A stretch of DNA of 64,000 nucleotides from Pseudoxanthomonas sp. z9. GTDB taxonomy: Bacteria; Pseudomonadota; Gammaproteobacteria; Xanthomonadales; Xanthomonadaceae. The DNA lies in assembly GCF_006542425.1 (NCBI RefSeq), contig NZ_VFID01000004.1:248001-312000 (forward strand), read 5' to 3'. The translations under genes and the position numbers were made by a program. The first letter of the stretch is position 1; each line of letters begins with the position of its first letter. The notes under the pieces were generated by a model. That model searched no databases. It had not been told where the DNA came from and worked only from the letters and a program-made list of their open reading frames with translations. Positions 41,831 to 49,082 of this stretch are shown piece after piece.

Positions 41831-42465
41831 CGGCGATCACGCCAGTAGTAGACGGCGGTGGCGGCGTACTCGCACAGCCAGCCCAGCATCAGGACCAGTA
41901 CCAGCAGGTTGGCGAGCAGGAAATGGCTGGCCCATTGCAGCCGGTGCGCGGGCGAAAAGCCCAGCGTGACGGCCAGCGCAATCACGCAGAACACCAGCGC
42001 GCCGTATCCCCAGTGACCGGCCCGGCGCGCGATCTCGCGATCCCGCTCGTCCTCCTGGACCTGGCCCTTCCAGCGCGCCGCCAGCACCTGTCCCAGCACC
42101 ACCCAGGCAATGCCCAGCATCACCAGGTTGCGGGCGACCGCGCGGGCGTGCGCGCTGCCCATGCCTTCCGATCCGGTGAACAGGTCCAGCCTGGCCAGGA
42201 AATAGGCCACCGCCACCGCCATGAACCCGACACCGATCCAGGCGCGCCATTCGCCCGGCGAAACCGGCTGTTCGCGCTCGTCGCGGGGCGCATGGCGTAC
42301 GAAGTACAGCGCGACCCATGCGGTGGCGACCAGCAGCGCCATGCCGATCTGGCCGGGGTCCAAGCCCAGCACTCGGCCCGGCCCGGCCAGCAGCAGCCAA
42401 AGCGCCAGTCCCGCCGCCGCCAGCAATCCGTAGCGGACCGCCCTGTTCCCCGGATATCCCTTCAT
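41827..42465 (-). CDS. Integral membrane protein, first gene of the Xre module
   Basis: The 212-residue product has about six hydrophobic helices (AVRYGLLAAAGLALWLLL, IGMALLVATAWVALYFV, IGVGFMAVAVAYFLARL, NLVMLGIAWVVLGQVL, ALVFCVIALAVTLGF, FLLANLLVLVLMLGWLC) with a charged cytoplasmic loop (GQVQEDERDREIARRAGHWG). The loop resembles those in DUF2178-like proteins that accompany YozG-type regulators. No enzymatic motif. The frame is open to 42522, but the ATG at 42465 gives a sensible MKGYPGNRA N-terminus and leaves room for the promoter and operator. Confidence 0.8.
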   Translation of the reverse strand: MKGYPGNRAVRYGLLAAAGLALWLLLAGPGRVLGLDPGQIGMALLVATAWVALYFVRHAPRDEREQPVSPGEWRAWIGVGFMAVAVAYFLARLDLFTGSEGMGSAHARAVARNLVMLGIAWVVLGQVLAARWKGQVQEDERDREIARRAGHWGYGALVFCVIALAVTLGFSPAHRLQWASHFLLANLLVLVLMLGWLCEYAATAVYYWRDRR

Positions 42466-42483
42466 TGATGACGCCCCGGCCGA

Positions 42484-42522
42484 ATGTAAAGTTAACCTTA
42501 CATCGACTGTCAGGCATGTCAA
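42484..42522 (-). promoter_or_regulatory. Promoter and palindromic operator of the Xre module
   Basis: On the minus strand a consensus -35 TTGACA (42517-42522) is followed after about 16 bases by the region expected for the -10. That region is overlapped by the 20-base palindrome at 42484-42503 (ATGTAA..GTTAAC..TTACAT, one mismatched pair). A repressor bound there would block RNA polymerase. The palindrome lies 19 bases before the start codon. Confidence 0.65.
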
Positions 42523-42560
42523 GTCTTTTTTACATCAGGACGACCTGCGGGATGGCGGTC

Positions 42561-43148
42561 CTATTCCTCCCAACCCGTCGGTCCTCCCGCCTGCGCAGTG
42601 TAGTTGGCCGTTACGTAGTCCCCGGCGAGGCTGGCGACCCGCGCCAGCATGGCGTTGTCGGCGCCGCCCACGGTCCAGGCACCGGCCATGCCTCGCGCGT
42701 GCTGGTAGAACTCGGGCTGGGCCACCACCTCGCCGGATGCCGCGTCGGTCAGACGGAGCCGCAGGAGGATGCGCGAGCTGCCGGCGAAGGCGCCAGCGAA
42801 GAATCGCTTGCCGCCGCTGATGAAGCGCACTTTCTCGATCACCGGCTCGATCACCAGCGTCCGCGCCGGCTCGGCCTTCACCGCTTCGCCGTTGCGCTGG
42901 GCCACCCATTGGCCCAGTCCCTGGCGGAGGTTTTCCTGCACCGCGTTGCGAGCCTTCTCGTTGGTGTCCTGGCCCGCATAGGGCGCTTCCATCCGCACCG
43001 GCTTGAGTTCGAAGCGGGCGTAATGGTCCAGTTGCACGGACGGCGCGGCGTTGCGCTCGACCGAGGGACGTATGTCCTCCCCCGCCCAGGACGGACGGAA
43101 CGCGAACAGCAACAGGCCGGCGGCGGCCACGCGGGACAGCAGGTTCAT
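42561..43148 (-). CDS. Periplasmic protein, DUF4410/DUF3313-like
   Basis: The 195-residue product has a signal peptide (MNLLSRVAAAGLLLFAFRPSWA). Its single domain, with KARNAVQENLRQGLGQWV, ARTLVIEPVIEKVRF and GSSRILLRLRLTDAASGEVVAQPEFYQ, recalls the DUF4410/DUF3313 envelope proteins, though there is no lipobox. Function unknown. The frame is open to 43247; the ATG at 43148 begins the signal peptide. It is divergent from the thioredoxin-TPR gene. Confidence 0.7.
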   Translation of the reverse strand: MNLLSRVAAAGLLLFAFRPSWAGEDIRPSVERNAAPSVQLDHYARFELKPVRMEAPYAGQDTNEKARNAVQENLRQGLGQWVAQRNGEAVKAEPARTLVIEPVIEKVRFISGGKRFFAGAFAGSSRILLRLRLTDAASGEVVAQPEFYQHARGMAGAWTVGGADNAMLARVASLAGDYVTANYTAQAGGPTGWEE

Positions 43149-43264
43149 GCGGTGAATCTCCAGGCGGAAAGGGGCCGGCAGCGACGACCCGCTGCCCGTG
43201 CTTGAAAGCAACGACAACCGCCGCCATCTCAGGCCGCATCCGTCCACGAGTCCGCCTGCCTCCC

Positions 43265-44122
43265 ATGACCGACCTGCCCCACGTATTCGACGCCACCGCC
43301 GAAACCTTCGAAACCGACGTCCTGCGCAAATCGCTGGAAGTCCCGGTGCTGGTCGACTTCTGGGCGACCTGGTGCGGTCCCTGCAAGACCCTCGGCCCGA
43401 TCCTGGAAAAGCTGGCCGGCGAGTACAACGGCGCGTTCCTGCTGGCCAAGGTGGACGTCGACAAGGAGCAGCAGATCGCCGCGGCCTTCCAGATCCGCTC
43501 GGTGCCGACCGTATTCCTGGTCAAGGACGGGCAACTGGTCGACGGTTTCCCGGGTGCCCTGCCCGAGGGCCAGTTGCGCGAATTCCTCAAGCAGCACGGC
43601 ATCGAACCGGCGGCCGCGGACGAAGTCGAGCCCGGCACCGAAATCGCGGTGGACCCGCATGCCGCGGTGGTCGCGCTGCGCCATGCGGTGGAAGCCGAGC
43701 CGGACAAGGACGAACTGAAGCTGGACCTGGCGCTGGCATTGCTGAAGACCGGTGCCGCCCACGAGGCCGAACAATTGCTGGACGCCCTGCCCGCCAATCT
43801 CGCCACCGACGACCGCGCCGTGCGCGCCCGCGCCCGGCTGGGATTCGTGTCGGCGCTCAAGGATGCGCCGCCGGTGGAGGTGCTGGAAGCCGCGGTCGCG
43901 GCCAGCCCGGACGACCTGCGCGCGCGCCATCTGCTGGGTGTGCACCGCCTGATCGCCGGCGACGACGAAGCCGCACTGACGCAGTTCATAGAAATGCTCG
44001 CCCGCGATCGCGGTTACCAGGACGGCCTGCCCAAAAAAACCCTGATCGACGCTTTCCGCGTCATCGAGGACGAGGACCTGGTCGGCCGCTACCGCCGCCG
44101 GATGTCGTCGCTGCTGTTCTGA
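43265..44122 (+). CDS. cnoX: CnoX/YbbN-like thioredoxin-TPR co-chaperone
   Basis: The 285-residue cytoplasmic protein has an N-terminal thioredoxin fold (VLVDFWATWCGPCKTLGPIL) with redox-active Cys37 and Cys40 (WCGPC), IRSVPTVFLVKDGQLVDGFPG, and a C-terminal TPR-like helical half (ELKLDLALALLKTGAAHEAEQLLDALP, ARHLLGVHRLIAGDDEAAL). E. coli CnoX has lost the classical motif; this version keeps both cysteines and could be a true oxidoreductase. CnoX protects proteins from oxidation and hands them to GroEL. The ATG at 43265 is preferred over an upstream in-frame start at 43202. Confidence 0.9.
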   Translation: MTDLPHVFDATAETFETDVLRKSLEVPVLVDFWATWCGPCKTLGPILEKLAGEYNGAFLLAKVDVDKEQQIAAAFQIRSVPTVFLVKDGQLVDGFPGALPEGQLREFLKQHGIEPAAADEVEPGTEIAVDPHAAVVALRHAVEAEPDKDELKLDLALALLKTGAAHEAEQLLDALPANLATDDRAVRARARLGFVSALKDAPPVEVLEAAVAASPDDLRARHLLGVHRLIAGDDEAALTQFIEMLARDRGYQDGLPKKTLIDAFRVIEDEDLVGRYRRRMSSLLF

Positions 44123-44125
44123 TCC

Positions 44126-44300
44126 GTAAGGCGGAGCCTGCTCCGCTGCCCGGCATCTCCCCCGAGCAAGCTCGGCCCCACACGTAGAGCGGAGCTTGCT
44201 CCGCTGCCCGGGCATCCTCCGCCGAGCAAGCTCGGCGCTACACGTGGAGCGGAGCTCGCTCCGCGGCGCCGCATCCCGCCCGCCGGACAAGCTCGTCGCC
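44126..44300. repeat. Array of GTAG-type (SMAG/REP-like) palindromes
   Basis: About three units of roughly 58 bases. Each has a hairpin GCGGAGC(T/C)TGCTCCGC, a short CCCGGCAT spacer, and a second hairpin CCGAGCAAGCTCGG facing the other way. Several palindromes begin with GTAG on one strand (for example GTAGAGCGGAGC at 44184 and, on the minus strand, GTAGCGCCGAGC near 44240), the hallmark of Stenotrophomonas SMAG repeats. The third unit is degenerate and runs into the 3' end of the AraC gene. Likely products of a RAYT transposase encoded elsewhere. Confidence 0.75.
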
Positions 44301-45305
44301 ACGCGCCGCCTCGCGACTGCGCGCACGCGCCTGCGTGGGCGTCACGCCATGACGGCTCTTGAAGGCGCGACTGAAGGAGCTTTGGCTGTCGAAGCCGGTG
44401 TATTCGGCGATATCGCAAAAGGCCAGCCCGGTCTGTTCCACCAGCCACAGCGCACGCTGCAGGCGCATCCGGATCGCGCATTCGCTTGGAGTCTCGCTGA
44501 AGACGCTGTGGTAAACCCGCGCCAGGTGCCCACGGGAATAGCTGACCTGGCGGGACAGCCGCTCCAGGCTCATCCGCCCGTCGTGATGGCCGCTGACGAT
44601 CGCATGACGGATGCGCAGCAGGCGCTGCATCGACCAGCGCTTGCGGCGATGACTGCGCCCCGGGCAACGATCAATCAGCGCGCGAAGTCCCTGCTGCTGC
44701 GCATGGATGCTTTTCGCGACGCCGAACACGCTGCTGACGATCGCCGCTTTCCTGCCATGTCCCATGCCCTGTTCCCGCGCGGCGTCCCGTGTAGGTTCCA
44801 GCACGGCCAGCATCGCCCTGAGCGCTTCGAGCCGTGTCACCAGATCCGGAGGGCACGCCATTTCATCCGCCAGCAGATCCGCCATCACCCGCGGTTCGCA
44901 GCCTGCCCGGATCCAGGCTTCCATCGAGCCACACAGGCACAGCCAGTTCCCTTCCGATCGCCCGCCCATCATCCGCAAGGGGCGATCCCAGAGCAGGCAT
45001 CGGCCCGCTTCGATATCCCAGCGCAACCGCTCGCCGACGGCGTTGACCGTACCTCCAAGCGGCACCAGCACCGACCACCAGCCCGCCGGCAGTTCGACGA
45101 AGGCGCCGGGCCGGCCCGCGCGGATCAGATACAACACGCCATTGCCAGCGCCAGTGCGCGGCAGGAGGATGTCGGCGCCCTCCGCGTCCACCAGTACGAT
45201 CTCGCCTGCCTGGCCGGAAAACTCCCGTCCACCGTCGTCTTCCCGCGCGGGCAAGGTTCCAGCTTCCCAGTCCTGCCTGCCGGTTGACACCGTGTCATCG
45301 CGCAT
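44238..45305 (-). CDS. AraC-family transcriptional regulator
   Basis: The 355-residue protein has an N-terminal sensor region of about 220 residues with no recognised fold and a C-terminal AraC double helix-turn-helix: MSLERLSRQVSYSRGHLARVYHSVFSETPSECAIRMRLQRALWLVEQTGLAFCDIAEYTGFDSQSSFSRAFKSRHGVTPTQAR is spread over about residues 243-330. The last 20 or so residues and the TAG stop are encoded by the GTAG-repeat array. It is downstream of and codirectional with the Oar-like receptor, separated by a hairpin; it may control that receptor in response to a ligand. Confidence 0.88.
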   Translation of the reverse strand: MRDDTVSTGRQDWEAGTLPAREDDGGREFSGQAGEIVLVDAEGADILLPRTGAGNGVLYLIRAGRPGAFVELPAGWWSVLVPLGGTVNAVGERLRWDIEAGRCLLWDRPLRMMGGRSEGNWLCLCGSMEAWIRAGCEPRVMADLLADEMACPPDLVTRLEALRAMLAVLEPTRDAAREQGMGHGRKAAIVSSVFGVAKSIHAQQQGLRALIDRCPGRSHRRKRWSMQRLLRIRHAIVSGHHDGRMSLERLSRQVSYSRGHLARVYHSVFSETPSECAIRMRLQRALWLVEQTGLAFCDIAEYTGFDSQSSFSRAFKSRHGVTPTQARARSREAARGDELVRRAGCGAAERAPLHV

Positions 45306-45421
45306 GACGCATCCCCTTCAAGACAGGGCCATGCTGTGCCCCGCCCCGCCCGCCCTCAACCCGGCCGTGACGAACTGCCGGTCGCGGGTGATGAACGTCA
45401 TCCCGGAGCATGCCGAAACGA

Positions 45422-45448
45422 CGATGGCCGCCTGAAAGGCGGCCATCG
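45422..45448 (-). terminator. Hairpin between the Oar-like receptor and AraC genes
   Basis: CGATGGCCGCCT - GAA - AGGCGGCCATCG, a perfect 12-bp stem 31 bases beyond the receptor stop. On the minus strand it is followed by TCGTTTCGG, a weak T-tract. It probably ends the receptor message. Confidence 0.65.
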
Positions 45449-45478
45449 AAGCGGCATCGAATGCAAGCCGGACGCGGG

Positions 45479-48400
45479 TCAGAAGTCGTACTGCACCATG
45501 AAGCGCACCGATCGCGGCGGCTGGTAGGCGGTAGGCAGCAGGTAGATGTCCGACGGCAGGCCGGTATCCGGATCCTCCGCCTGCTCGACCACCGACACGA
45601 CCCGCTGCTTGTTGAGCACGTTGAACACGTCCACCTTGAACGACAGCCCCTTGGCCCAGGCCGGCGCGTAGCGCAGGTTCAGATCCAGCGAATAGCTCCA
45701 GGGCAGGCGCCCCTTGGTGCCGCGGGGTACCGCCTCCACGGGGCCGTTCAGTTCACCGGTGTCGGAGTCGACCGACTGTCCGGCGGCCGTCGTGCCGCAA
45801 CGCATGAACGACGAACCGTAGGGATGGAAATCGCCGTGGTAGGGATAGAGCACGCCCAGGCAGTTGATCGGCCGGCCCGACTGCACCAGCAGGTTGCCGC
45901 CCACCGACCACTCCTCGCTGATCTCGTAGTTGCCGAACAGCTTCAGGCTGTGCCGTCGATCATTGGGCAGGTAACCAAAGGTATCGGTGGTCAGCTCGAG
46001 GTAGTCGAAGTCCTGGGTGACGCTGGTGTTGACCTGGCCGATGTCCGACTTCACGCCGCCCTCGGTATTGCCCTTGCTCTTGGCGTAGGTGTAGGAACCC
46101 TGCAGGAACACCTTGTCCCAGTTGCCATCGAGGAAGATCTCGACCGCCTGGTACGAGCGCTTGGCCTTCGGTGCCAGCCGGTCTCCCTTGACCCGCACCT
46201 CGGTCAGGTTGCCGTCGCCGTACAGATCGGTCAGGAACACCGCGTCCTTGCCCGGGTTGAACATGCGGCAATACGGGAAGCCGGCGCTCGGCAAGGCCGG
46301 GCTGCGGCCCTGTCCGTCGAGCCAGCCGTCGTCCTCGTCCAGATGGAAGCCCGCGGCTTCCAGGATCGCCGTGTAGTCGCAGTTGTCGTCGATCGCCGCC
46401 TTCAGCTTGCGATAGATGCCGCGCACGCCCAGCGACAGGTGGTCGCTGAGTGCGGCCTGGAAGCCCAGGATGAACTCGTCCTGGTACATCGGGTCCAGAT
46501 CCTTGGCGGCCACGGTCAGCGGATTCTTGGGCTCGCCGAATTCGCCATTGATGTATTGCAATTGGCCCGGCGGACCTTCGCGGGGCACCAGCCCGGTCGG
46601 CGCGCCGGTGTCCGGATTCACGCCGGTGAAGGTGAACTGCTGGCGGGTGAAGATCGAAGCCGACGCGCCGCGGGTCGCCACGTCCGAGGTCAGGGGCAGC
46701 GCATAGCGGCCGGCGTTGCCGAACAGCTTGAAGCTCGAATCGCCATTGACGTCCCAGGCAAAGCCCAGGCGCGGGCCGAACTGGTTGCTCACCTTGACGA
46801 AGGTGTTGCCGAAACCATCGCGGTTGTCGAAGGTGTCCCAGCGTCCACCCAGGTAGGCGATGAAATTGTCGGTGACGTTCCAGCTGTCCTGGACATAGAG
46901 GGCGCGCTGCTTGACCTCGTTCACCGATCCCTGGTTGACGATCTGCTCGCGCACGATGTCGGTGCCGTCGGCCAGGGTCGAATAGCGCCACACGCGCCCG
47001 CCCTCGGTGGAAGTGCCCGACACCGACTCGAAGTTGTCGATGTCCACGCCGAACTGCAGGCGATGATCGCCCAGCAGCCATTCGGCATCGAGGCGGAACT
47101 GATCGCGGGTGTCGCCGGAATCCGAACGCGGGATCGCGCCGCCGGTGAGGTTGCACTTGCTGGCGTACACACCGGTGGCCTGCTGGCGCGAGGACGGCCG
47201 CGCATCAACGATGATTGGGCAACCGGTTGCCGGCGTGTGCAGATCGCCGTTGTAACGCACGTCCACGCCCGAGGCCGTGCGCAGGTATTGTCCGCGCGAG
47301 AACTCGCCATGGCCGTACAGCGCGGACAGGGTGAAGGTATCGGTGAGATAGCCGGTGTACTTCAACACGTAGTTCTCGCCGCCCTGTTCGCCGTACGAGG
47401 TACCGATCAGGGCCTGCCGATCCAGCACGCCGATGGTGTTGCCGTAGACCGCCGTCTCGGTATCGGCCTTGTCGGAGAAACCGGTGAACTCGAGCAGATG
47501 GTTGTCGCTGATCTGCCAGTCCATCTTCAGCAGCCAGGTCGGCGTCTTGACCGAGTTGTCGACGTTGGTGCTGGACAGCACGTTGCCCCACAGCTCCTGT
47601 TCCTGCCGCTTGTAGCCGATCAGGCCGTAGGCGAACAGGCGATCCTGGATCAGCGCGCCGCTGGCCCAGACCGAACCCTCGACGTCCCAGGTGCTGTCGC
47701 GGCTGCTGTCCTGGCGCAACTGGCCCTTCGTGCAAGCGGTGTAGGGCGCCGGCCCGCAGGCCAGCGGATTGGCGAGATAGGTGTTGCGGGTCTTCTCTCG
47801 CAGCGAATCGGGCGTGTAGTAGATGCTCGCGCCCGCATGGAAGTCATTGCTGCCGCGCTTGGTCACCTGGTTGATCACGCCGCCCAGCGAACGCCCGAAC
47901 TCCGCGCCGTAGCCACCGGTCTTGACCTGCTGCTCGGCGATTGCTTCGAACGGCACCTGCGAGAAGTTGAGGCTGCGGAACGAATTGGTGATGTTGAAGC
48001 CGTTGACGAAGTACTGGTTCTCGGCCACCGACGAACCGCCGAACGAAGCCAGGTTGCCGAACGCCACGTCACCGCGCACGGTACCCGGCGCCAGCAACGC
48101 GACGCTGGTCGCGTCGCGCGCCACCGGTACCTTGGCGATCTGCTCGGCGGTCAGGATGGTGGTGGACTCGACCGAGGACACGTCGATTGGATTGATGGAC
48201 GACCCGCCGACCACCGTGATGGTGTCCAGGGTCGAGGCATCGTGCGCGGCGAAGTCGACGGTGGAGGCGGTGCCGACGCTGACGTTCACGGTGCGGTTGC
48301 CACCACTGCTGGAAGTGATGGTGTATTGCCCGGTGGGTAGCGCCGAGAACCGGTAGCTGCCGTCGCTGCCGGCGGTGATGGCGCGGCTGAAGCCGGTGGC

Positions 48401-48568
48401 GGGATTGGTGATGGTGATCGTTTCGCCTGCGGCAGCGCGGCCCACGATCGCGCCGGACGAGTTGGATTGCGCGTGCACGCCGCCTGCGAAGCACAGGCCC
48501 AGCGCGGCACACAGGGCGGTACGGCGCAGTCCTTTGGAGAGATGTTTCGGGTTCCGGTGGTTGGTCAT
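45479..48568 (-). CDS. Oar-like TonB-dependent receptor
   Basis: The 1029-residue outer-membrane protein has a signal peptide (LRRTALCAALGLCFAGGVHAQ) and an N-terminal carboxypeptidase-regulatory-like domain (about residues 37-110, ITITNPATGFSRAITAGSDG). A TonB-box-like LDTITVVGG, a plug (AEQIAKVPVARDATSVALLAPG, FGRSLGGVINQVTKRGSNDFH) and a long barrel ending in the canonical aromatic residue (RFMVQYDF) follow. The architecture is that of Oar/OmpA-related receptors abundant in xanthomonads, with protein, peptide or polysaccharide ligands proposed. No Fur box is seen upstream. Ligand unknown. Confidence 0.92.
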   Translation of the reverse strand: MTNHRNPKHLSKGLRRTALCAALGLCFAGGVHAQSNSSGAIVGRAAAGETITITNPATGFSRAITAGSDGSYRFSALPTGQYTITSSSGGNRTVNVSVGTASTVDFAAHDASTLDTITVVGGSSINPIDVSSVESTTILTAEQIAKVPVARDATSVALLAPGTVRGDVAFGNLASFGGSSVAENQYFVNGFNITNSFRSLNFSQVPFEAIAEQQVKTGGYGAEFGRSLGGVINQVTKRGSNDFHAGASIYYTPDSLREKTRNTYLANPLACGPAPYTACTKGQLRQDSSRDSTWDVEGSVWASGALIQDRLFAYGLIGYKRQEQELWGNVLSSTNVDNSVKTPTWLLKMDWQISDNHLLEFTGFSDKADTETAVYGNTIGVLDRQALIGTSYGEQGGENYVLKYTGYLTDTFTLSALYGHGEFSRGQYLRTASGVDVRYNGDLHTPATGCPIIVDARPSSRQQATGVYASKCNLTGGAIPRSDSGDTRDQFRLDAEWLLGDHRLQFGVDIDNFESVSGTSTEGGRVWRYSTLADGTDIVREQIVNQGSVNEVKQRALYVQDSWNVTDNFIAYLGGRWDTFDNRDGFGNTFVKVSNQFGPRLGFAWDVNGDSSFKLFGNAGRYALPLTSDVATRGASASIFTRQQFTFTGVNPDTGAPTGLVPREGPPGQLQYINGEFGEPKNPLTVAAKDLDPMYQDEFILGFQAALSDHLSLGVRGIYRKLKAAIDDNCDYTAILEAAGFHLDEDDGWLDGQGRSPALPSAGFPYCRMFNPGKDAVFLTDLYGDGNLTEVRVKGDRLAPKAKRSYQAVEIFLDGNWDKVFLQGSYTYAKSKGNTEGGVKSDIGQVNTSVTQDFDYLELTTDTFGYLPNDRRHSLKLFGNYEISEEWSVGGNLLVQSGRPINCLGVLYPYHGDFHPYGSSFMRCGTTAAGQSVDSDTGELNGPVEAVPRGTKGRLPWSYSLDLNLRYAPAWAKGLSFKVDVFNVLNKQRVVSVVEQAEDPDTGLPSDIYLLPTAYQPPRSVRFMVQYDF

Positions 48569-48943
48569 TGGCGCTCTCGGCAGTGAATCGGTGGATGAGA
48601 TGGACGTTGTCGGACCGCGCTGCGGACAGGCATGCGACGGCCCGGCGTCCTGCCGAGGAAACTAACGGGAACTTCACATTGACGTTGTGCAGGAAAAACG
48701 AATTGGCACGGCAGATTCCGTCAGGAACTTCGTGCGGGAATCCCTGCGGGGGAATGGGGACGGATCGGGTGGCGGAAAGAAGGGCATGCGCCGCGAATCC
48801 CCTTTCGCGGATAACCCAACACGCAAATCATGCACAGCCGGATCGTTCTCCCCGGCGCAAAGTATCTCCACCCCGACCACTCTCTCTCTCGGTCACCCAT
48901 GTGCCTGACGGACGCAACTTCACAAGCGTCCGCAAGAGGGGCT
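48569..48943. other. Long gap upstream of the Oar-like receptor
   Basis: This 375-base stretch lacks a convincing gene; small frames in it are low quality. It should contain the receptor promoter and 5' leader on the minus strand. On the plus strand a 7-bp hairpin (CGGACGC...GCGTCCG, 48909-48933) directly precedes a strong terminator. I do not recognise a riboswitch. Confidence 0.4.
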
Positions 48944-48969
48944 GCCCGGCCATGCCGGGCTCTTTTTTT
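48944..48969 (+). terminator. Strong plus-strand intrinsic terminator without an upstream gene
   Basis: GCCCGGC - CAT - GCCGGGC followed by TCTTTTTTT. Orientation is plus-strand, yet the nearest plus-strand gene upstream is over 4.8 kb away. On the minus strand it has no T-tract. It may end a small RNA. Confidence 0.8.
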
Positions 48970-49082
48970 GGGAAATTTCCGGAGGGCGGCAATGCCTCCC
49001 ATCGCGACCACCGGCGAATCCACCACCGGCAGGATCCGGTGGTGGCCCGATCCGCCGTCCGCTCCGGTGATCGGCGGCTCGC

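Noticed and set aside
44126..44300. Tandem repeats considered as a CRISPR array
   Set aside because: Units are adjacent hairpins without unique spacers of constant length and there are no cas genes; they fit GTAG/REP palindromes.
45410..48340. A 976-codon plus-strand frame opposite the Oar-like receptor
   Set aside because: Shadow frame; the receptor on the minus strand has signal peptide, TonB box, plug and C-terminal aromatic residue.
48687..48908. 73-codon plus-strand frame in the receptor gap
   Set aside because: Non-ATG start, Gly/Ser/Arg-rich translation and no ribosome binding site; a non-coding transcript is more likely if anything is made.
48569..48943. Cobalamin or other riboswitch upstream of the TonB-dependent receptor
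   Set aside because: No B12-box or other recognisable riboswitch core on the minus strand; the hairpins seen are simple.
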